DNA of 64,000 nt from Rhodoferax sp. (GTDB taxonomy: Bacteria > Pseudomonadota > Gammaproteobacteria > Burkholderiales > Burkholderiaceae_C), in contig SSFF01000011.1 of assembly GCA_008015235.1 (NCBI GenBank), forward strand, positions 1-64,000, read 5' to 3'. Below the pieces are notes generated by a model. That model was given only the letters and a program-made list of their open reading frames with translations, searched no databases and was not told the DNA's origin. Of this stretch, positions 1 through 8,848 are shown one piece after another. The first letter of the stretch is position 1. Each line of letters opens with the position of its first letter. The translations under genes were made by a program, and so were the position numbers.

Positions 1-360
1 AGCAGCCTTCTTTGCAGGAGCAGCTTTCTTTGCAGGAGCAGCTTTCTTTGCAGGAGCAGCTTTCTTTGCAGGAGCAGCTTTCTTAGCGGGAGCAGCTTTC
101 TTAGCGGGAGCAGCTTTCTTAGCGGGAGCAGCTTTCTTAGCGGGAGCAGCTTTCTTAGCGGGAGCAGCCTTCTTAGCAGGAGCAGCCTTCTTAGCAGGAG
201 CAGCCTTCTTAGCAGGAGCAGCCTTCTTAGCAGGAGCAGCCTTCTTAGCAGGAGCAGCCTTCTTAGCAGGAGCAGCCTTCTTAGCAGGAGCAGCCTTCTT
301 AGCGGGAGCAGCCTTCTTAGCGGGAGCAGCCTTCTTAGCGGGAGCAGCCTTCTTGGCCGG
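1..360. repeat. 18-bp tandem repeat, 20 copies, coding for KKAAPA
   Basis: Exact period 18 bp from base 1 to 360, in frame with the H1-like gene. Unit sequence variants come in blocks: units 1-4 carry TTTGCAGG, units 5-9 TTAGCGGG after a TTT spacer, units 10-16 TTAGCAGG, units 17-19 TTAGCGGG, and unit 20 is diverged (TTGGCCGG). The differences are nearly all synonymous. The array probably continues to the left of the window. Confidence 0.95.
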
Positions 361-396
361 TGCGGCCTTGGCGGCGGGTTTCTTTGCAGTTGCCAT
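1..396 (-). CDS. Histone H1-like lysine/alanine/proline-rich DNA-binding protein (5' part; runs off the left edge)
   Basis: The reading frame starts at an ATG (396) behind a good ribosome site (AAGGAGAAT) and runs off the window after 132 codons, which is why the ORF track omits it. After a short start (MATAKKPAAKAAP) the visible protein is about twenty copies of the hexapeptide KKAAPA, with no other domain in view. Very basic Lys-Ala-Pro repeat proteins of this type (HctB/AlgP/H1-like) are known in Burkholderiales and bind DNA non-specifically, helping compact the nucleoid. The C-terminus is not visible, so total length and any globular domain are unknown. It is the downstream neighbour of nrdB, separated by 169 bp that contain a strong hairpin, so I read it as its own transcription unit. 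Copy number of such repeats usually varies between strains. Confidence 0.85.
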   Translation of the reverse strand, partial: MATAKKPAAKAAPAKKAAPAKKAAPAKKAAPAKKAAPAKKAAPAKKAAPAKKAAPAKKAAPAKKAAPAKKAAPAKKAAPAKKAAPAKKAAPAKKAAPAKKAAPAKKAAPAKKAAPAKKAAPAKKAAPAKKAA

Positions 397-458
397 TGAT
401 ATTCTCCTTGAGTCGATTACAAAGAGCGTTTCCCGCGGATTTTGTGCGAGAAACGATC

Positions 459-488
459 CATGGGGTTGGGTCGAGTCCCAGCCCCATG
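459..488. other. Strong hairpin between nrdB and the H1-like gene
   Basis: A 12-bp stem (CATGGGGTTGGG against CCCAGCCCCATG, one G-T pair) closes a 6-nt loop. No T-run follows on either strand, so it is not a standard intrinsic terminator. It may protect the nrdAB mRNA end or lie in the H1-like leader. The rest of the 397-565 gap shows nothing I can name. Confidence 0.4.
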
Positions 489-565
489 AACACGGTGCCA
501 CACCTCGCCCGCAAACCCACTGTGCGGGATGGGGAAGTGTGTTGGTCGGACGAGCATTGGCGCCT

Positions 566-1750
566 TCAATCCCACGACAATGCGCCGCCTGATTGGTATT
601 CAATCACGCGGGTTTCGAAGAAGTTGCGTTCCTTCTTCAGATCGATCATTTCGCTCATCCAGGGGAAGGGGTTCTCTTCGTTGGGGAAGAGGGCTTCCAG
701 TCCGATCTGGGTGGCACGGCGGTTGGCAATGTAGCGCAAGTAGCCTTTGAACATGGATGCGTTCATGCCGAGCACGCCGCGCGGCATGGTGTCTTCGGCG
801 TAGCGGTATTCGAGTTCCACAGCCTTTTCGAACAGGGCCTTGATCTCGGCCTTGAATTCGGCGGTCCACAGCTGCGGGTTTTCCATCTTCAGCTGGTTGA
901 TCAGGTCGATGCCGAAGTTGCAGTGCATGGACTCGTCGCGCAGGATGTACTGGTATTGCTCGGCAGCACCGGTCATCTTGTTCTGGCGGCCCATGGCCAG
1001 GATCTGGGTGAATCCCACGTAGAAGAACAGGCCTTCCATCAGGCAGGCAAATACGATCAGGGACTTGAGCAGGGTGCGGTCGGCTTCGATGGTGCCGGTC
1101 TTGAACTCGGGGTCCATGATCACGTCGATGAACGGAATCAGGAACTCGTCCTTGTCACGGATGGACGCCACCTCGTTGTAGGCGTTAAACACTTCGCCTT
1201 CGTCCAGGCCCAACGACTCCACGATGTACTGGTAGGCGTGGGTGTGGATAGCCTCTTCAAAAGCTTGGCGCAACATGAACTGGCGGCACTCGGGCGCGGT
1301 GATGTGACGGTAGGTGCCCAGAACGATGTTGTTGGCAGCCAGCGAGTCGGCGGTGACGAAGAAACCGAGGTTTCGCTTGATGATGCGACGCTCGTCTTCG
1401 GTAAGTCCCTTGGGGTCTTTCCACAACGCGATGTCGCGGTTCATGTTGACCTCTTGCGGCATCCAGTGATTCGCGCAGGAGGCCAAGTATTTCTCCCAGG
1501 CCCACTTGTACTTGAAAGGTACCAACTGGTTGACGTCGGTCTTGCCGTTGATGATGCGCTTGTCGGCAGCGCGTACGCGGCGTGCTTCTGCATTCATAGC
1601 AGGCTGCGTAGAAGTGGCGGGCGCTGCACGGCTATTGGTGCTTGCAGAAAAAGCGGGGGAGGGAGTCCCATGCGCTGCCAGTTGAGGGGCAGTCGGTTCG
1701 CGCATCACAGGCGCCGGTGTGGGTCTGACTTCTTCGTCCCAGTGCAACAT
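566..1750 (-). CDS. nrdB: Class Ia ribonucleoside-diphosphate reductase, beta subunit
   Basis: Small subunit (R2) of the aerobic ribonucleotide reductase. It carries the di-iron centre and tyrosyl radical that starts reduction of NDPs by NrdA. Ferritin-like metal ligands are visible: an early Asp ([11 protein letters not shown]), the ExxH in [13 protein letters not shown], a Glu in [11 protein letters not shown], and the ExxH in RDESMHCNF. The Tyr in AYQYI lies where the radical Tyr sits in E. coli NrdB. The C-terminus, which docks to NrdA, is intact ([10 protein letters not shown]). The track start at 1762 is a TTG; I prefer the ATG at 1750 (MLHWDEEV), giving 394 aa. It lies 134 bp downstream of nrdA on the same strand and is probably cotranscribed from the NrdR-controlled promoter upstream of nrdA. 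Confidence 0.95.
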   Translation of the reverse strand: MLHWDEEVRPTPAPVMREPTAPQLAAHGTPSPAFSASTNSRAAPATSTQPAMNAEARRVRAADKRIINGKTDVNQLVPFKYKWAWEKYLASCANHWMPQEVNMNRDIALWKDPKGLTEDERRIIKRNLGFFVTADSLAANNIVLGTYRHITAPECRQFMLRQAFEEAIHTHAYQYIVESLGLDEGEVFNAYNEVASIRDKDEFLIPFIDVIMDPEFKTGTIEADRTLLKSLIVFACLMEGLFFYVGFTQILAMGRQNKMTGAAEQYQYILRDESMHCNFGIDLINQLKMENPQLWTAEFKAEIKALFEKAVELEYRYAEDTMPRGVLGMNASMFKGYLRYIANRRATQIGLEALFPNEENPFPWMSEMIDLKKERNFFETRVIEYQSGGALSWD

Positions 1751-1884
1751 AGGTGATTCCAATCAGGCGATTATGAGAGTGGTTGGATGAAATGGAAAGC
1801 AAATAAAAATCACACGGGCAACGCAACGCAGGATGTGTTGTGTTCGAACATCGAATGCATGTGTTGCACGTGTGTCATTGCAGC
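1751..1884. other. nrdA-nrdB intergenic gap
   Basis: The 134 bp between the nrdA stop and the nrdB start hold no ORF of note and no hairpin with a T-run, so nothing argues against read-through from nrdA into nrdB. A short inverted repeat (TTCGA-ACA-TCGAA) is present, but I cannot tie it to a known regulator. Confidence 0.4.
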
Positions 1885-4812
1885 TTATTGGCAGGCTTCG
1901 CAGGTCGGGTCGTCGACACCGCAGAAGCGGATGTCGGTGGCTGCGACGGTGGCCGTTTCCATCTGTGCGCGCGCAGCGGCCGCAGCGGCTTCCAGTGCGC
2001 TCATGGGTGCGGCAGATTGCGCGCCACCATCGGTATTGGCCGACACGGCATTGAGGCGGCTCGACGACACCGTGGACTTCTCTGCGTGGGTGGCCGATGT
2101 GGTGCGCAGGTAGTAGGTGGTCTTGAGTCCGCGCAGCCAGGCCAGCTTGTAGGTTTCGTCGAGTTTCTTGCCCGAAGCGCCGGCCATGTAGATGTTGAGC
2201 GATTGGGCCTGGTCAATCCACTTCTGGCGCCGTGCAGCCGCTTCGACCAACCACTTGGCATCGACTTCGAATGCGGTGGCGTACAGCGCCTTCACCTCTT
2301 GCGGCACGCGGTCGATGGGTGCCAGCGAGCCGTCGAAGTGTTTGAGGTCCATGACCATGACTTCATCCCACAGTCCCAGGCGCTTGAGATCACGCACCAG
2401 GGAACCGTTGATGATGGTGAATTCACCCGACAGGTTGGATTTCACCGACAGGTTGCCGAAGCAGGGCTCGATCGAGGCATCCACGCCGATGATGTTGGAG
2501 ATGGTGGCGGTGGGGGCAATGGCCACGCAGTTGGAGTTGCGCATGCCGTCCTGTGCAATCTTCTTGCGCAGGGCATCCCAGTCCAGGCGCGAGGAGCGGT
2601 CGACTTCCACATAGCCGCCGCGGGCCTGGGCCAGCAGGTCCAGGCTGTCCATGGGTAGGATGCCCTTGTCCCACAGCGAACCCTTGTAGCTGGAGTAGCG
2701 ACCACGCTCCTTGGCCAGTTCGGTCGAGGCCCAGTAGGCGTAGTAGCAGATGGCTTCCATCGACTCGTCGGCAAACTCCAGTGCCGCGTCGCTGGCATAA
2801 GGGGTGCGCAGTGCGTACAGGCTGTCCTGGAAGGCCATGACACCCAGGCCCACGGGGCGATGGCGCAGGTTCGAATCGCGTGCCTTCTTGACGGCGTAGT
2901 AGTTGATGTCGACCACGTTGTCGAGCATGCGCATGGCCGTGGCGATGGTGCGTTGCAGCTTGGCGTGGTCGAGCTTGCCTTCTTTCAGGTGGTGCAGCAG
3001 ATTCACCGAACCGAGGTTGCACACCGCGGTTTCGTCGTCGGAGGTGTTGAGCGTGATTTCCGTGCACAGGTTGGACGAGTGCACCACGCCTACGTGCTGC
3101 TGGGGCGACCGCACATTGCAGGCGTCCTTGAAGGTGATCCAAGGGTGACCGGTTTCGAACAGCATGGTCAGCATCTTGCGCCACAGGTCGGTGGCCTGCA
3201 CCGTCTTGAAGGGCTTGATCTCGCCGCGGGCGGCGCGTGCTTCGTAGGCGGTGTAGGCGGCTTCGAACTCGGGACCGAACTTGTCGTGCAGGTCGGGCGT
3301 TTCGGATGGCGAGAACAGGGTCCATTCACCCTTTTCCATCACCCGGCGCATGAACAGGTCGGGAATCCAGTTGGCCGTGTTCATGTCGTGGGTGCGGCGG
3401 CGGTCGTCGCCGGTGTTCTTGCGCAGCTCCAGGAATTCTTCGATGTCCAGGTGCCAGGTTTCCAGGTAGGTACACACGGCACCCTTGCGCTTGCCACCCT
3501 GGTTCACGGCCACGGCGGTGTCGTTCACCACCTTGAGGAAGGGCACCACACCTTGGGATTCGCCGTTGGTGCCCTTGATGTGGCTGCCCAATGCGCGTAC
3601 GCGGGTCCAGTCATTGCCCAGGCCGCCGGCGAACTTGGACAGCAAGGCGTTTTCCTTGATGGAGTCGTAGATGCCGTTGAGATCGTCGGGAACCGTGGTC
3701 AGGTAGCACGAGGACAGCTGCGGGCGCAGCGTGGCCGAGTTGAATAGTGTCGGTGTGCTCGACATGAAGTCGAAGCTGGAGAGCACTTCGTAGAACTCGA
3801 TGGCACGGGCTTCGCGGTCGATTTCGTTCAGCGCCAGGCCCATGGCCACGCGCATGAAGAAGGCCTGCGGCATCTCGATGCGGCGCTTGCCCTTGTGCAG
3901 GAAATAGCGGTCGTACAGGGTTTGCAGGCCGAGATAGTCGAACTGCATGTCGCGCTCGGCCTTGAGGGCCTGGCCCAGACGCTCCAGGTCGAACTGCGCC
4001 AGACGCGGGTCCAGCAATTCATACTGGATGCCCTTCTGGATAAAGATGGGGAAATATTCGGCGTAGGCGGCCTGCATGTCCTGCGGTGCAATCGAGCGGC
4101 CAAGGATTTCACGGGTGATGGTGCCGAACAGCAGGCGCGCGGTGGCGTAGGTGTAGTCCGGGTCTTTTTCGATCAGCGTACGCGCGGCCAGGATGGCGGC
4201 CTTGTAGACCTCGTCCAGTGGCACGCCGTCGTACAGGTTGCGCATGGTTTCCGCCACGATGGGCTGCGCCTTGACGTCGACGCTCAGGCCCTGGCAAGCC
4301 GCCTCGATTTCCGCCTGCAGCTTGCCCAGGTCCAGCGCTACGCGCTCACCCTTGTCCAGCACATGGATCACGGGCGCTGCGGGAGCTTCGGGGGTAGCCT
4401 GTTTGGCGCGCTCCTGGGTGCGGCGTTCGCGGTACAGCACGTAGGCGCGGGCCACCTCATGGTTGGAGCTGCGCATCAGGCACAGCTCGACTTGGTCCTG
4501 CACGTCTTCGATGTGGAAGGTGCCGCCATTGGGGCGCGAGCGCATCAGGGCACGGATGACCTGCTGGGTCAGCTCTTCCACGGTTTCGCGCACGCTGGCC
4601 GATGCGGCGCCCTGGGTGCCATGGACGGCCAGGAAGGCCTTCATCATGGCCACGGCGATCTTGTTGGGTTCGAACGGAACGACCGCGCCATTGCGGCGGA
4701 TGATCTGGTAATGGTTGAGCATCTGGGGCGCGGTGGCACTTTCCTCGGTGCCGGGGTGTACCAGATTGAATGCGTGGCCGGCAGGCGCATTGACAGGGAC
4801 GGATGTTTGCAT
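1885..4812 (-). CDS. nrdA: Class Ia ribonucleoside-diphosphate reductase, alpha subunit
   Basis: Large catalytic subunit (R1), converting NDPs to dNDPs. The N-terminus has two ATP-cone regulatory modules (IIRRNGAVVPFEPNKI near residue 40 and VIHVLDKGERVALDLGKL near 140), as in pseudomonad NrdA, so activity should be set by ATP/dATP. Active-site cysteines are visible: the early one in LSSCYL, the radical Cys in the finger loop NLCTEI, and its disulfide partner in AVCNLGSVN. The tail ends in a CxxC pair (CEACQ) that passes reducing equivalents from thioredoxin or glutaredoxin. The track start (4875) is a GTG; the ATG at 4812 has a good ribosome site (AGAGGA, 6 nt away), giving 975 aa. Transcription is probably repressed by NrdR through the two boxes upstream; nrdB follows. 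Confidence 0.96.
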   Translation of the reverse strand: MQTSVPVNAPAGHAFNLVHPGTEESATAPQMLNHYQIIRRNGAVVPFEPNKIAVAMMKAFLAVHGTQGAASASVRETVEELTQQVIRALMRSRPNGGTFHIEDVQDQVELCLMRSSNHEVARAYVLYRERRTQERAKQATPEAPAAPVIHVLDKGERVALDLGKLQAEIEAACQGLSVDVKAQPIVAETMRNLYDGVPLDEVYKAAILAARTLIEKDPDYTYATARLLFGTITREILGRSIAPQDMQAAYAEYFPIFIQKGIQYELLDPRLAQFDLERLGQALKAERDMQFDYLGLQTLYDRYFLHKGKRRIEMPQAFFMRVAMGLALNEIDREARAIEFYEVLSSFDFMSSTPTLFNSATLRPQLSSCYLTTVPDDLNGIYDSIKENALLSKFAGGLGNDWTRVRALGSHIKGTNGESQGVVPFLKVVNDTAVAVNQGGKRKGAVCTYLETWHLDIEEFLELRKNTGDDRRRTHDMNTANWIPDLFMRRVMEKGEWTLFSPSETPDLHDKFGPEFEAAYTAYEARAARGEIKPFKTVQATDLWRKMLTMLFETGHPWITFKDACNVRSPQQHVGVVHSSNLCTEITLNTSDDETAVCNLGSVNLLHHLKEGKLDHAKLQRTIATAMRMLDNVVDINYYAVKKARDSNLRHRPVGLGVMAFQDSLYALRTPYASDAALEFADESMEAICYYAYWASTELAKERGRYSSYKGSLWDKGILPMDSLDLLAQARGGYVEVDRSSRLDWDALRKKIAQDGMRNSNCVAIAPTATISNIIGVDASIEPCFGNLSVKSNLSGEFTIINGSLVRDLKRLGLWDEVMVMDLKHFDGSLAPIDRVPQEVKALYATAFEVDAKWLVEAAARRQKWIDQAQSLNIYMAGASGKKLDETYKLAWLRGLKTTYYLRTTSATHAEKSTVSSSRLNAVSANTDGGAQSAAPMSALEAAAAAARAQMETATVAATDIRFCGVDDPTCEACQ

Positions 4813-4887
4813 GAAATCCTCTAATGGGGTGGGAAGTTTGGGGCTGTCTCGGGCGGGTGCAGTCTCTTGATCCACGACATGGAAGCT

Positions 4888-4903
4888 GCACTACATCTAG
4901 TGT
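4888..4903. promoter_or_regulatory. NrdR box 1 upstream of nrdA
   Basis: GCACTACATCTAGTGT closely fits the NrdR box consensus (ACACTAtATaTAGTGT). It lies 76-91 bp upstream of the nrdA ATG and is paired with a second box. NrdR represses ribonucleotide reductase genes when dATP is abundant. Confidence 0.85.
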
Positions 4904-4918
4904 CGAAAGTATAACCGA

Positions 4919-4934
4919 CCACTACCAGTAGTGT
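4919..4934. promoter_or_regulatory. NrdR box 2 upstream of nrdA
   Basis: CCACTACCAGTAGTGT, centre 31 bp from box 1, that is three helical turns, the usual spacing of cooperative NrdR pairs. The boxes should flank or cover the nrdA promoter. The remaining sequence up to ampD (4935-5050) shows no gene. Confidence 0.85.
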
Positions 4935-5050
4935 TTGCTCGGGATTGTGGTGATTGTAAAAAACTGCAAGTTCTGCTAGTTTCTGGTGCGTGGCTTTACC
5001 GCCGCTCTTAATCTGGGAGCGGTTGACGCAGATGCAGCAAGGGCCGGCGC

Positions 5051-5656
5051 CTAAATGGCCGGAAAGTCGGTGGCGCGCAGATTGGCCAGTCCGCGCAATC
5101 GCGGCCAGTCAAAGCCCGGGCCGGGGTCGGCCTTGCGGCCGGGCGCGATGTGTTCGTGCCCGGCAACATGGGCCAGCGGGTACCGTGTGGCCAGGTCGCG
5201 CAGCAGCTGGGCCAGTCGCTGGTATTGCACCGCTTCAAAGCTTGAGCCTTCCAATCCTTCGAGCTCGATGCCCACCGAGTCGTCGTTGCAGTTGTCGCGC
5301 CCGCGGTAGTGCGAGCGCCCGGCATGCCAGGCACGCTCGTCACAGGACACAAACTGCCACAAGCTCCCGTTGCGTTCTATATAGAAGTGGGCCGAAACCT
5401 GCAGGCCGCGAATGCCCGCGTAGTAGGGGTGGGCGTTCCAGTCCAGCACATTGCTGAACAGTGCGTGCACGGCGCCGGTGCCGTACTGGCCGGGTGGCAG
5501 GCTGATGGAGTGGATGACGGCCAGGTCGACCACAGCCTGGGCTGGGCGCGGGCCGAAATTGGGGGAGGGCACGCGGTTGGCCCAGCGATGCCAGCCGCCC
5601 TCCTGCCACACGCAGGACGTTTCGTCGCTAGGAGTCAGCACGGGATTACTCGGCAT
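5051..5656 (-). CDS. ampD: 1,6-anhydro-N-acetylmuramyl-L-alanine amidase AmpD
   Basis: Cytoplasmic zinc amidase that removes the peptide from anhydro-muropeptides during cell-wall recycling; its loss induces AmpC in bacteria with AmpR. The 201-aa length fits. Zinc ligands are visible: a His in LAVIHSIS, a His in the VAGHEHIAPGRK segment, and an Asp in KADPGPGFDW. The Glu of SVGIELEG fits the amidase fold. The track start (5788) lies deep in pilR in another frame; I use the ATG at 5656 (MPSNPVLTP), which overlaps the pilR stop by 11 bp, so translation is probably coupled to pilR. The link between ampD and pilSR is positional; I infer no functional tie. Confidence 0.93.
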   Translation of the reverse strand: MPSNPVLTPSDETSCVWQEGGWHRWANRVPSPNFGPRPAQAVVDLAVIHSISLPPGQYGTGAVHALFSNVLDWNAHPYYAGIRGLQVSAHFYIERNGSLWQFVSCDERAWHAGRSHYRGRDNCNDDSVGIELEGLEGSSFEAVQYQRLAQLLRDLATRYPLAHVAGHEHIAPGRKADPGPGFDWPRLRGLANLRATDFPAI

Positions 5657-7124
5657 CGCCGGCGCCGGGAATATCGATGTGCAGCCGGTCAATGCGGTAG
5701 CGGATCTGGCGCAGGCTGATGCCCAGGCGCTGGGCGGCCAGTGTGCGGTTGTAGCCCGTCGACTGCAGCACATGCACCAGAATCGCACGCTCTTCGTTGT
5801 CCAGGTGGGATTGCAGATCTTGAGGCACTATGGTCACCCGAGGCTCCTCTGGGGTGGCCGCTACAACAGCAGTGGCAATGGGCACCACGTTGTTGGGCAT
5901 CGCGCCTTGCTGCGGCAAGGACAACTCGCACAGGTCGAGAGAGTCACCATCGCTCAAGGCCACGGCCCGGTGCAGTATGTTTTCCAACTCGCGCACATTG
6001 CCCGGTAGGGGGTGCTGTTGCAGGCGCTCTAGCGCCCCGGGCCCCAGATGTTTGGGCGACATGCCGGATTCGCGTGCAATCCGTTCCAGCAGGGCATCGC
6101 ACAACAAGGGCAGGTCTTCGAGCCGCTCGCGCAGGGCTGGTATGGCGATGTCGATCACATTGAGCCGGTAGTACAGGTCCTGGCGGAAGCGCCCGGCCTG
6201 GACTTCGGCCTGCAGGTTCTTGTGCGTGGCACTGACGATGCGCACATCCACTGGTTCCTCCTGCTGCGCACCCAGCGCACGCACCGAGCGTTCCTGGATG
6301 GCGCGCAGCAGTTTCGATTGCATGGCCAAAGGCAGGTCGCCGATCTCGTCCAGAAACAGCGTCCCGCCTTGGGCGGTCTGGAAGAAACCGGGGCGATCCT
6401 GGGTGGCACCGGTGAAAGCGCCCTTGCGGGCACCAAAAAATTCGGCTTCCAGCAGGTGTTCGGGAATGGCGCTGCAGTTGACCGCCACCCAGGGTCCCAG
6501 GGCACGGTGGCTGCAGCGGTGGATGGCCTGGGCCACCAGTTCCTTGCCAGTGCCGGATTCGCCCCACACCATCACCGGCGCCATGCTGCGCGCCACCTTG
6601 ACCAGGCGTTCGCGCACCTGCCGCATCGCAGCAGACTGGCCGACCAGGCGCTGCAGGCGCTCGTCGTTTTGGGTGTCATGGTCAGCCGCTGGACGGCGCG
6701 ACAAGGCTTGCGGTGCGGAGGCGGTCGGAGCGGCCGGCAGCCCTTCGCGGATGGCAGCCGCCACCACGCTACGGAACTGGCGCAGATCGATTGGTTTGGT
6801 CAGGTAGTCAAAGGCCCCGGCCTTGAGCGAGCTCACAGCATTCTCGGCCGAACCATAGGCAGTGATGACAATGCTGCGCTCGGTGCGGCCCTGCGACTTG
6901 AGGAAGGCCAGGACTTCGGTGCCCAGCCCGTCGGGTAGGCGCATGTCGGTGAGTACCACCGCAAAGGACTGTGCCTGCAGGATTTGCAGTGCCTGGGCCA
7001 CCGACTCGGCTGTTTCCACGCGGTAGCCTTCGCGTAGGAGCGTGAGTTCGTACAGGGTGCGCAGGTCCGGCTCGTCGTCCAGCACCAGCACGCGCGGTTC
7101 GGTCAGTACAGCGTGGTTTGCCAT
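5646..7124 (-). CDS. pilR: Sigma-54 response regulator, PilR type
   Basis: NtrC-family activator of sigma-54 promoters. Domains in order: receiver (about 10-125; phosphorylated Asp near residue 60 in VVLTDMRLPDG), AAA+ domain (about 160-395) with Walker A GESGTGKE, the sigma-54 contact motif GAFTGA, and Walker B GGTLFLDEIGDLP, then a C-terminal Fis-type helix-turn-helix (NRTLAAQRLGISLRQIRYRI). PilR is named because the partner kinase upstream has the six-helix membrane domain and PAS domain of PilS; PilSR controls type IV pilin (pilA) expression. pilA itself is not in the window. The start is the ATG at 7124 (MANHAVLTEP), 22 bp inside the end of pilS; the track start at 7277 would bury far more of pilS. 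Length 492 aa. Another NtrC-type role cannot be excluded. Confidence 0.85.
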   Translation of the reverse strand: MANHAVLTEPRVLVLDDEPDLRTLYELTLLREGYRVETAESVAQALQILQAQSFAVVLTDMRLPDGLGTEVLAFLKSQGRTERSIVITAYGSAENAVSSLKAGAFDYLTKPIDLRQFRSVVAAAIREGLPAAPTASAPQALSRRPAADHDTQNDERLQRLVGQSAAMRQVRERLVKVARSMAPVMVWGESGTGKELVAQAIHRCSHRALGPWVAVNCSAIPEHLLEAEFFGARKGAFTGATQDRPGFFQTAQGGTLFLDEIGDLPLAMQSKLLRAIQERSVRALGAQQEEPVDVRIVSATHKNLQAEVQAGRFRQDLYYRLNVIDIAIPALRERLEDLPLLCDALLERIARESGMSPKHLGPGALERLQQHPLPGNVRELENILHRAVALSDGDSLDLCELSLPQQGAMPNNVVPIATAVVAATPEEPRVTIVPQDLQSHLDNEERAILVHVLQSTGYNRTLAAQRLGISLRQIRYRIDRLHIDIPGAGDAE

Positions 7125-8848
7125 GGTGTCGCAAGTGTATGGCCGGGGGCTGTCTGTGCGTCCGCGCGCAACGGCGTTAGTACAAACGCATTGCCCAGGG
7201 GTTCCGGGTGGGTGCTGCTGGCGGGCATTCGTCGGTAGTGGATGTTGGCGCCATGCTGGGCGCACAGTTCGCGGCAAATGAACAGGCCCAGGCCACTGGA
7301 ACGGCTTTCCGACGAAAAGAAGGGCTCGAACAAGTGCTGCTGCACCGAAGGGTCCAAGGGCGCGCCGTCGCTCCAGATGGCAATGCTAGCCACGCCTGTG
7401 GCGCTGGTGTCGACATGGACCTGGATGCCGTCGGGGCTGCCACTGGCGTAACGCAGCGCATTGTCGAGCAGGTTGAACAGGACGCGGCGCAGGTGATCGG
7501 CCTCAAATTGCACGGCCACCTCGGGGCCTGTGCACTCCACCGGCACCGCCTGGCTGCGCGGGTTTTGCTGCAGCCATTCGGCCACACTTTGGCGCACGCT
7601 GTCCTGCACGGCAATTGTCTCGCCTGTGCCGGGTTCGGCCAGGCCTTGGGGCTGTACACGGCTGACGTTGAGGATGTCGTCGACGATCTTGCCCAGGCGT
7701 TTGGCATTCTGATCGACCATGGTGGTCAGGCGACGCAGGCGCGGGTCGTCCAGGTCTTCACTGAGCAGGGCGTTGGCCTGGCTGATGGCGGCCAGTGGGT
7801 TGCGAATCTCATGGGCCACTGCCGCCGACATGCGCCCCATGCTGGCCAGCTTTTCGGTGCGCAGGCGCGCTTCCAGTTCGCGCAGGTCCTGCAGGAAGAC
7901 CACGCACAGGCTTTCGCCTTCGCTGCCCAGGGGCTGGGCCAGACGGGTGCGGGCCCGCAGGTGGCGTGCACCGCGCTGGGCGCGCTCCAGTCGGACATTC
8001 TCTTCCAGGGGGTGGCCGGTCCCCAGGCTGGTGCGGGCCAGCTGGACCAAGGGCGCCCAGCCCGCATGGGCCTTGAGGTCAATGGAAAGCGGGGTGTTGC
8101 CTTCAAGCCCCAGCATGTCACGCGCTGCCGGGTTGACGGCACGCACCCAGCCGTGCTGATCGACGATCAAGACACCGTCGGGCAGGCTCTCAATGACGAG
8201 TTCGTTGACCCGTTTCTGGACCGTGGCGGCCAGCAAACTGGTGCGCGCGCGTTCGCTTTCCGACACCAGACGCGCTGCGAGTTGCTGTGCCAGGAAGGCC
8301 ACGGCAAAGTAGCCGGCGCCGCTGAGGGCGGCCTGCACCAGGTAGGGCGTGGCATCGGTCAGCGTTTGCAGTGAATTCCAATAGCTTCCGGCCAGCAGCA
8401 GCAAGGTGACGCCGGCAGCGGTTCCCAGCGCCAGCGTCAGTGTGCCCAGCACCGCGGCCAAGAGGATGGGCAGTGCGAAAAGCGGGGTGTAGTTGATACC
8501 GGTGCTCTGCAAGGCCTGCAAGGCTGCAAACACCAGGATGTCGGCCCCCACCAGCAGGCCCCACAGGGGGTTGATGGCGCTGCCCAGGGCCTGAGGCTGC
8601 AGCATGTAGCGCGATACGCCAGTGGCGGCCAGGTACAGGCTGCACAGCAGCAGCAAGGTCAGGCTATGGGTGGGGGCGGTGACAAACAGCATGGCCTGCA
8701 CCGCGAGCAGCACGGCGCCGACAATCAGGCGTGCGGTCATGAAGCCGCGCCACAGCCGGTGGGTTTCGGGCGTGGCAGCCGCGGCTACGGTGTAAAGGCG
8801 CGACTCACCGAACCATGATTGCTCTGCCGCGGGTTCGCTGACCGGCAT
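7103..8848 (-). CDS. pilS: Sensor histidine kinase, PilS type
   Basis: Membrane histidine kinase partnered with PilR. The N-terminal ~200 residues hold about six hydrophobic helices (for example LIVGAVLLAVQAMLFV and LFALPILLAAVLGTLTL), as in PilS, where this domain senses pilin in the membrane. A PAS domain follows (about 215-320, VIESLPDGVLIVDQHGWV), then the phosphoacceptor His (about 346, VAHEIRNPLAAI) and an ATPase domain with a G-box (SGLGLFICRELC). The length (581 aa) is normal. The ATG directly abuts the stop of the PP0621-family gene (TGAATG) and the 3' end overlaps pilR by 22 bp, so these genes are very probably one operon. Confidence 0.85.
   Translation of the reverse strand: MPVSEPAAEQSWFGESRLYTVAAAATPETHRLWRGFMTARLIVGAVLLAVQAMLFVTAPTHSLTLLLLCSLYLAATGVSRYMLQPQALGSAINPLWGLLVGADILVFAALQALQSTGINYTPLFALPILLAAVLGTLTLALGTAAGVTLLLLAGSYWNSLQTLTDATPYLVQAALSGAGYFAVAFLAQQLAARLVSESERARTSLLAATVQKRVNELVIESLPDGVLIVDQHGWVRAVNPAARDMLGLEGNTPLSIDLKAHAGWAPLVQLARTSLGTGHPLEENVRLERAQRGARHLRARTRLAQPLGSEGESLCVVFLQDLRELEARLRTEKLASMGRMSAAVAHEIRNPLAAISQANALLSEDLDDPRLRRLTTMVDQNAKRLGKIVDDILNVSRVQPQGLAEPGTGETIAVQDSVRQSVAEWLQQNPRSQAVPVECTGPEVAVQFEADHLRRVLFNLLDNALRYASGSPDGIQVHVDTSATGVASIAIWSDGAPLDPSVQQHLFEPFFSSESRSSGLGLFICRELCAQHGANIHYRRMPASSTHPEPLGNAFVLTPLRADAQTAPGHTLATPWQTTLY

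Noticed and set aside
1-360. Possible CRISPR-like array
   Set aside because: The period is 18 bp with no spacers, and it translates in frame to KKAAPA.
1850-1880. SOS-type (LexA) site between nrdA and nrdB
   Set aside because: TTCGA-ACA-TCGAA is a dyad but does not match the proteobacterial LexA consensus, and it lies downstream of nrdA.
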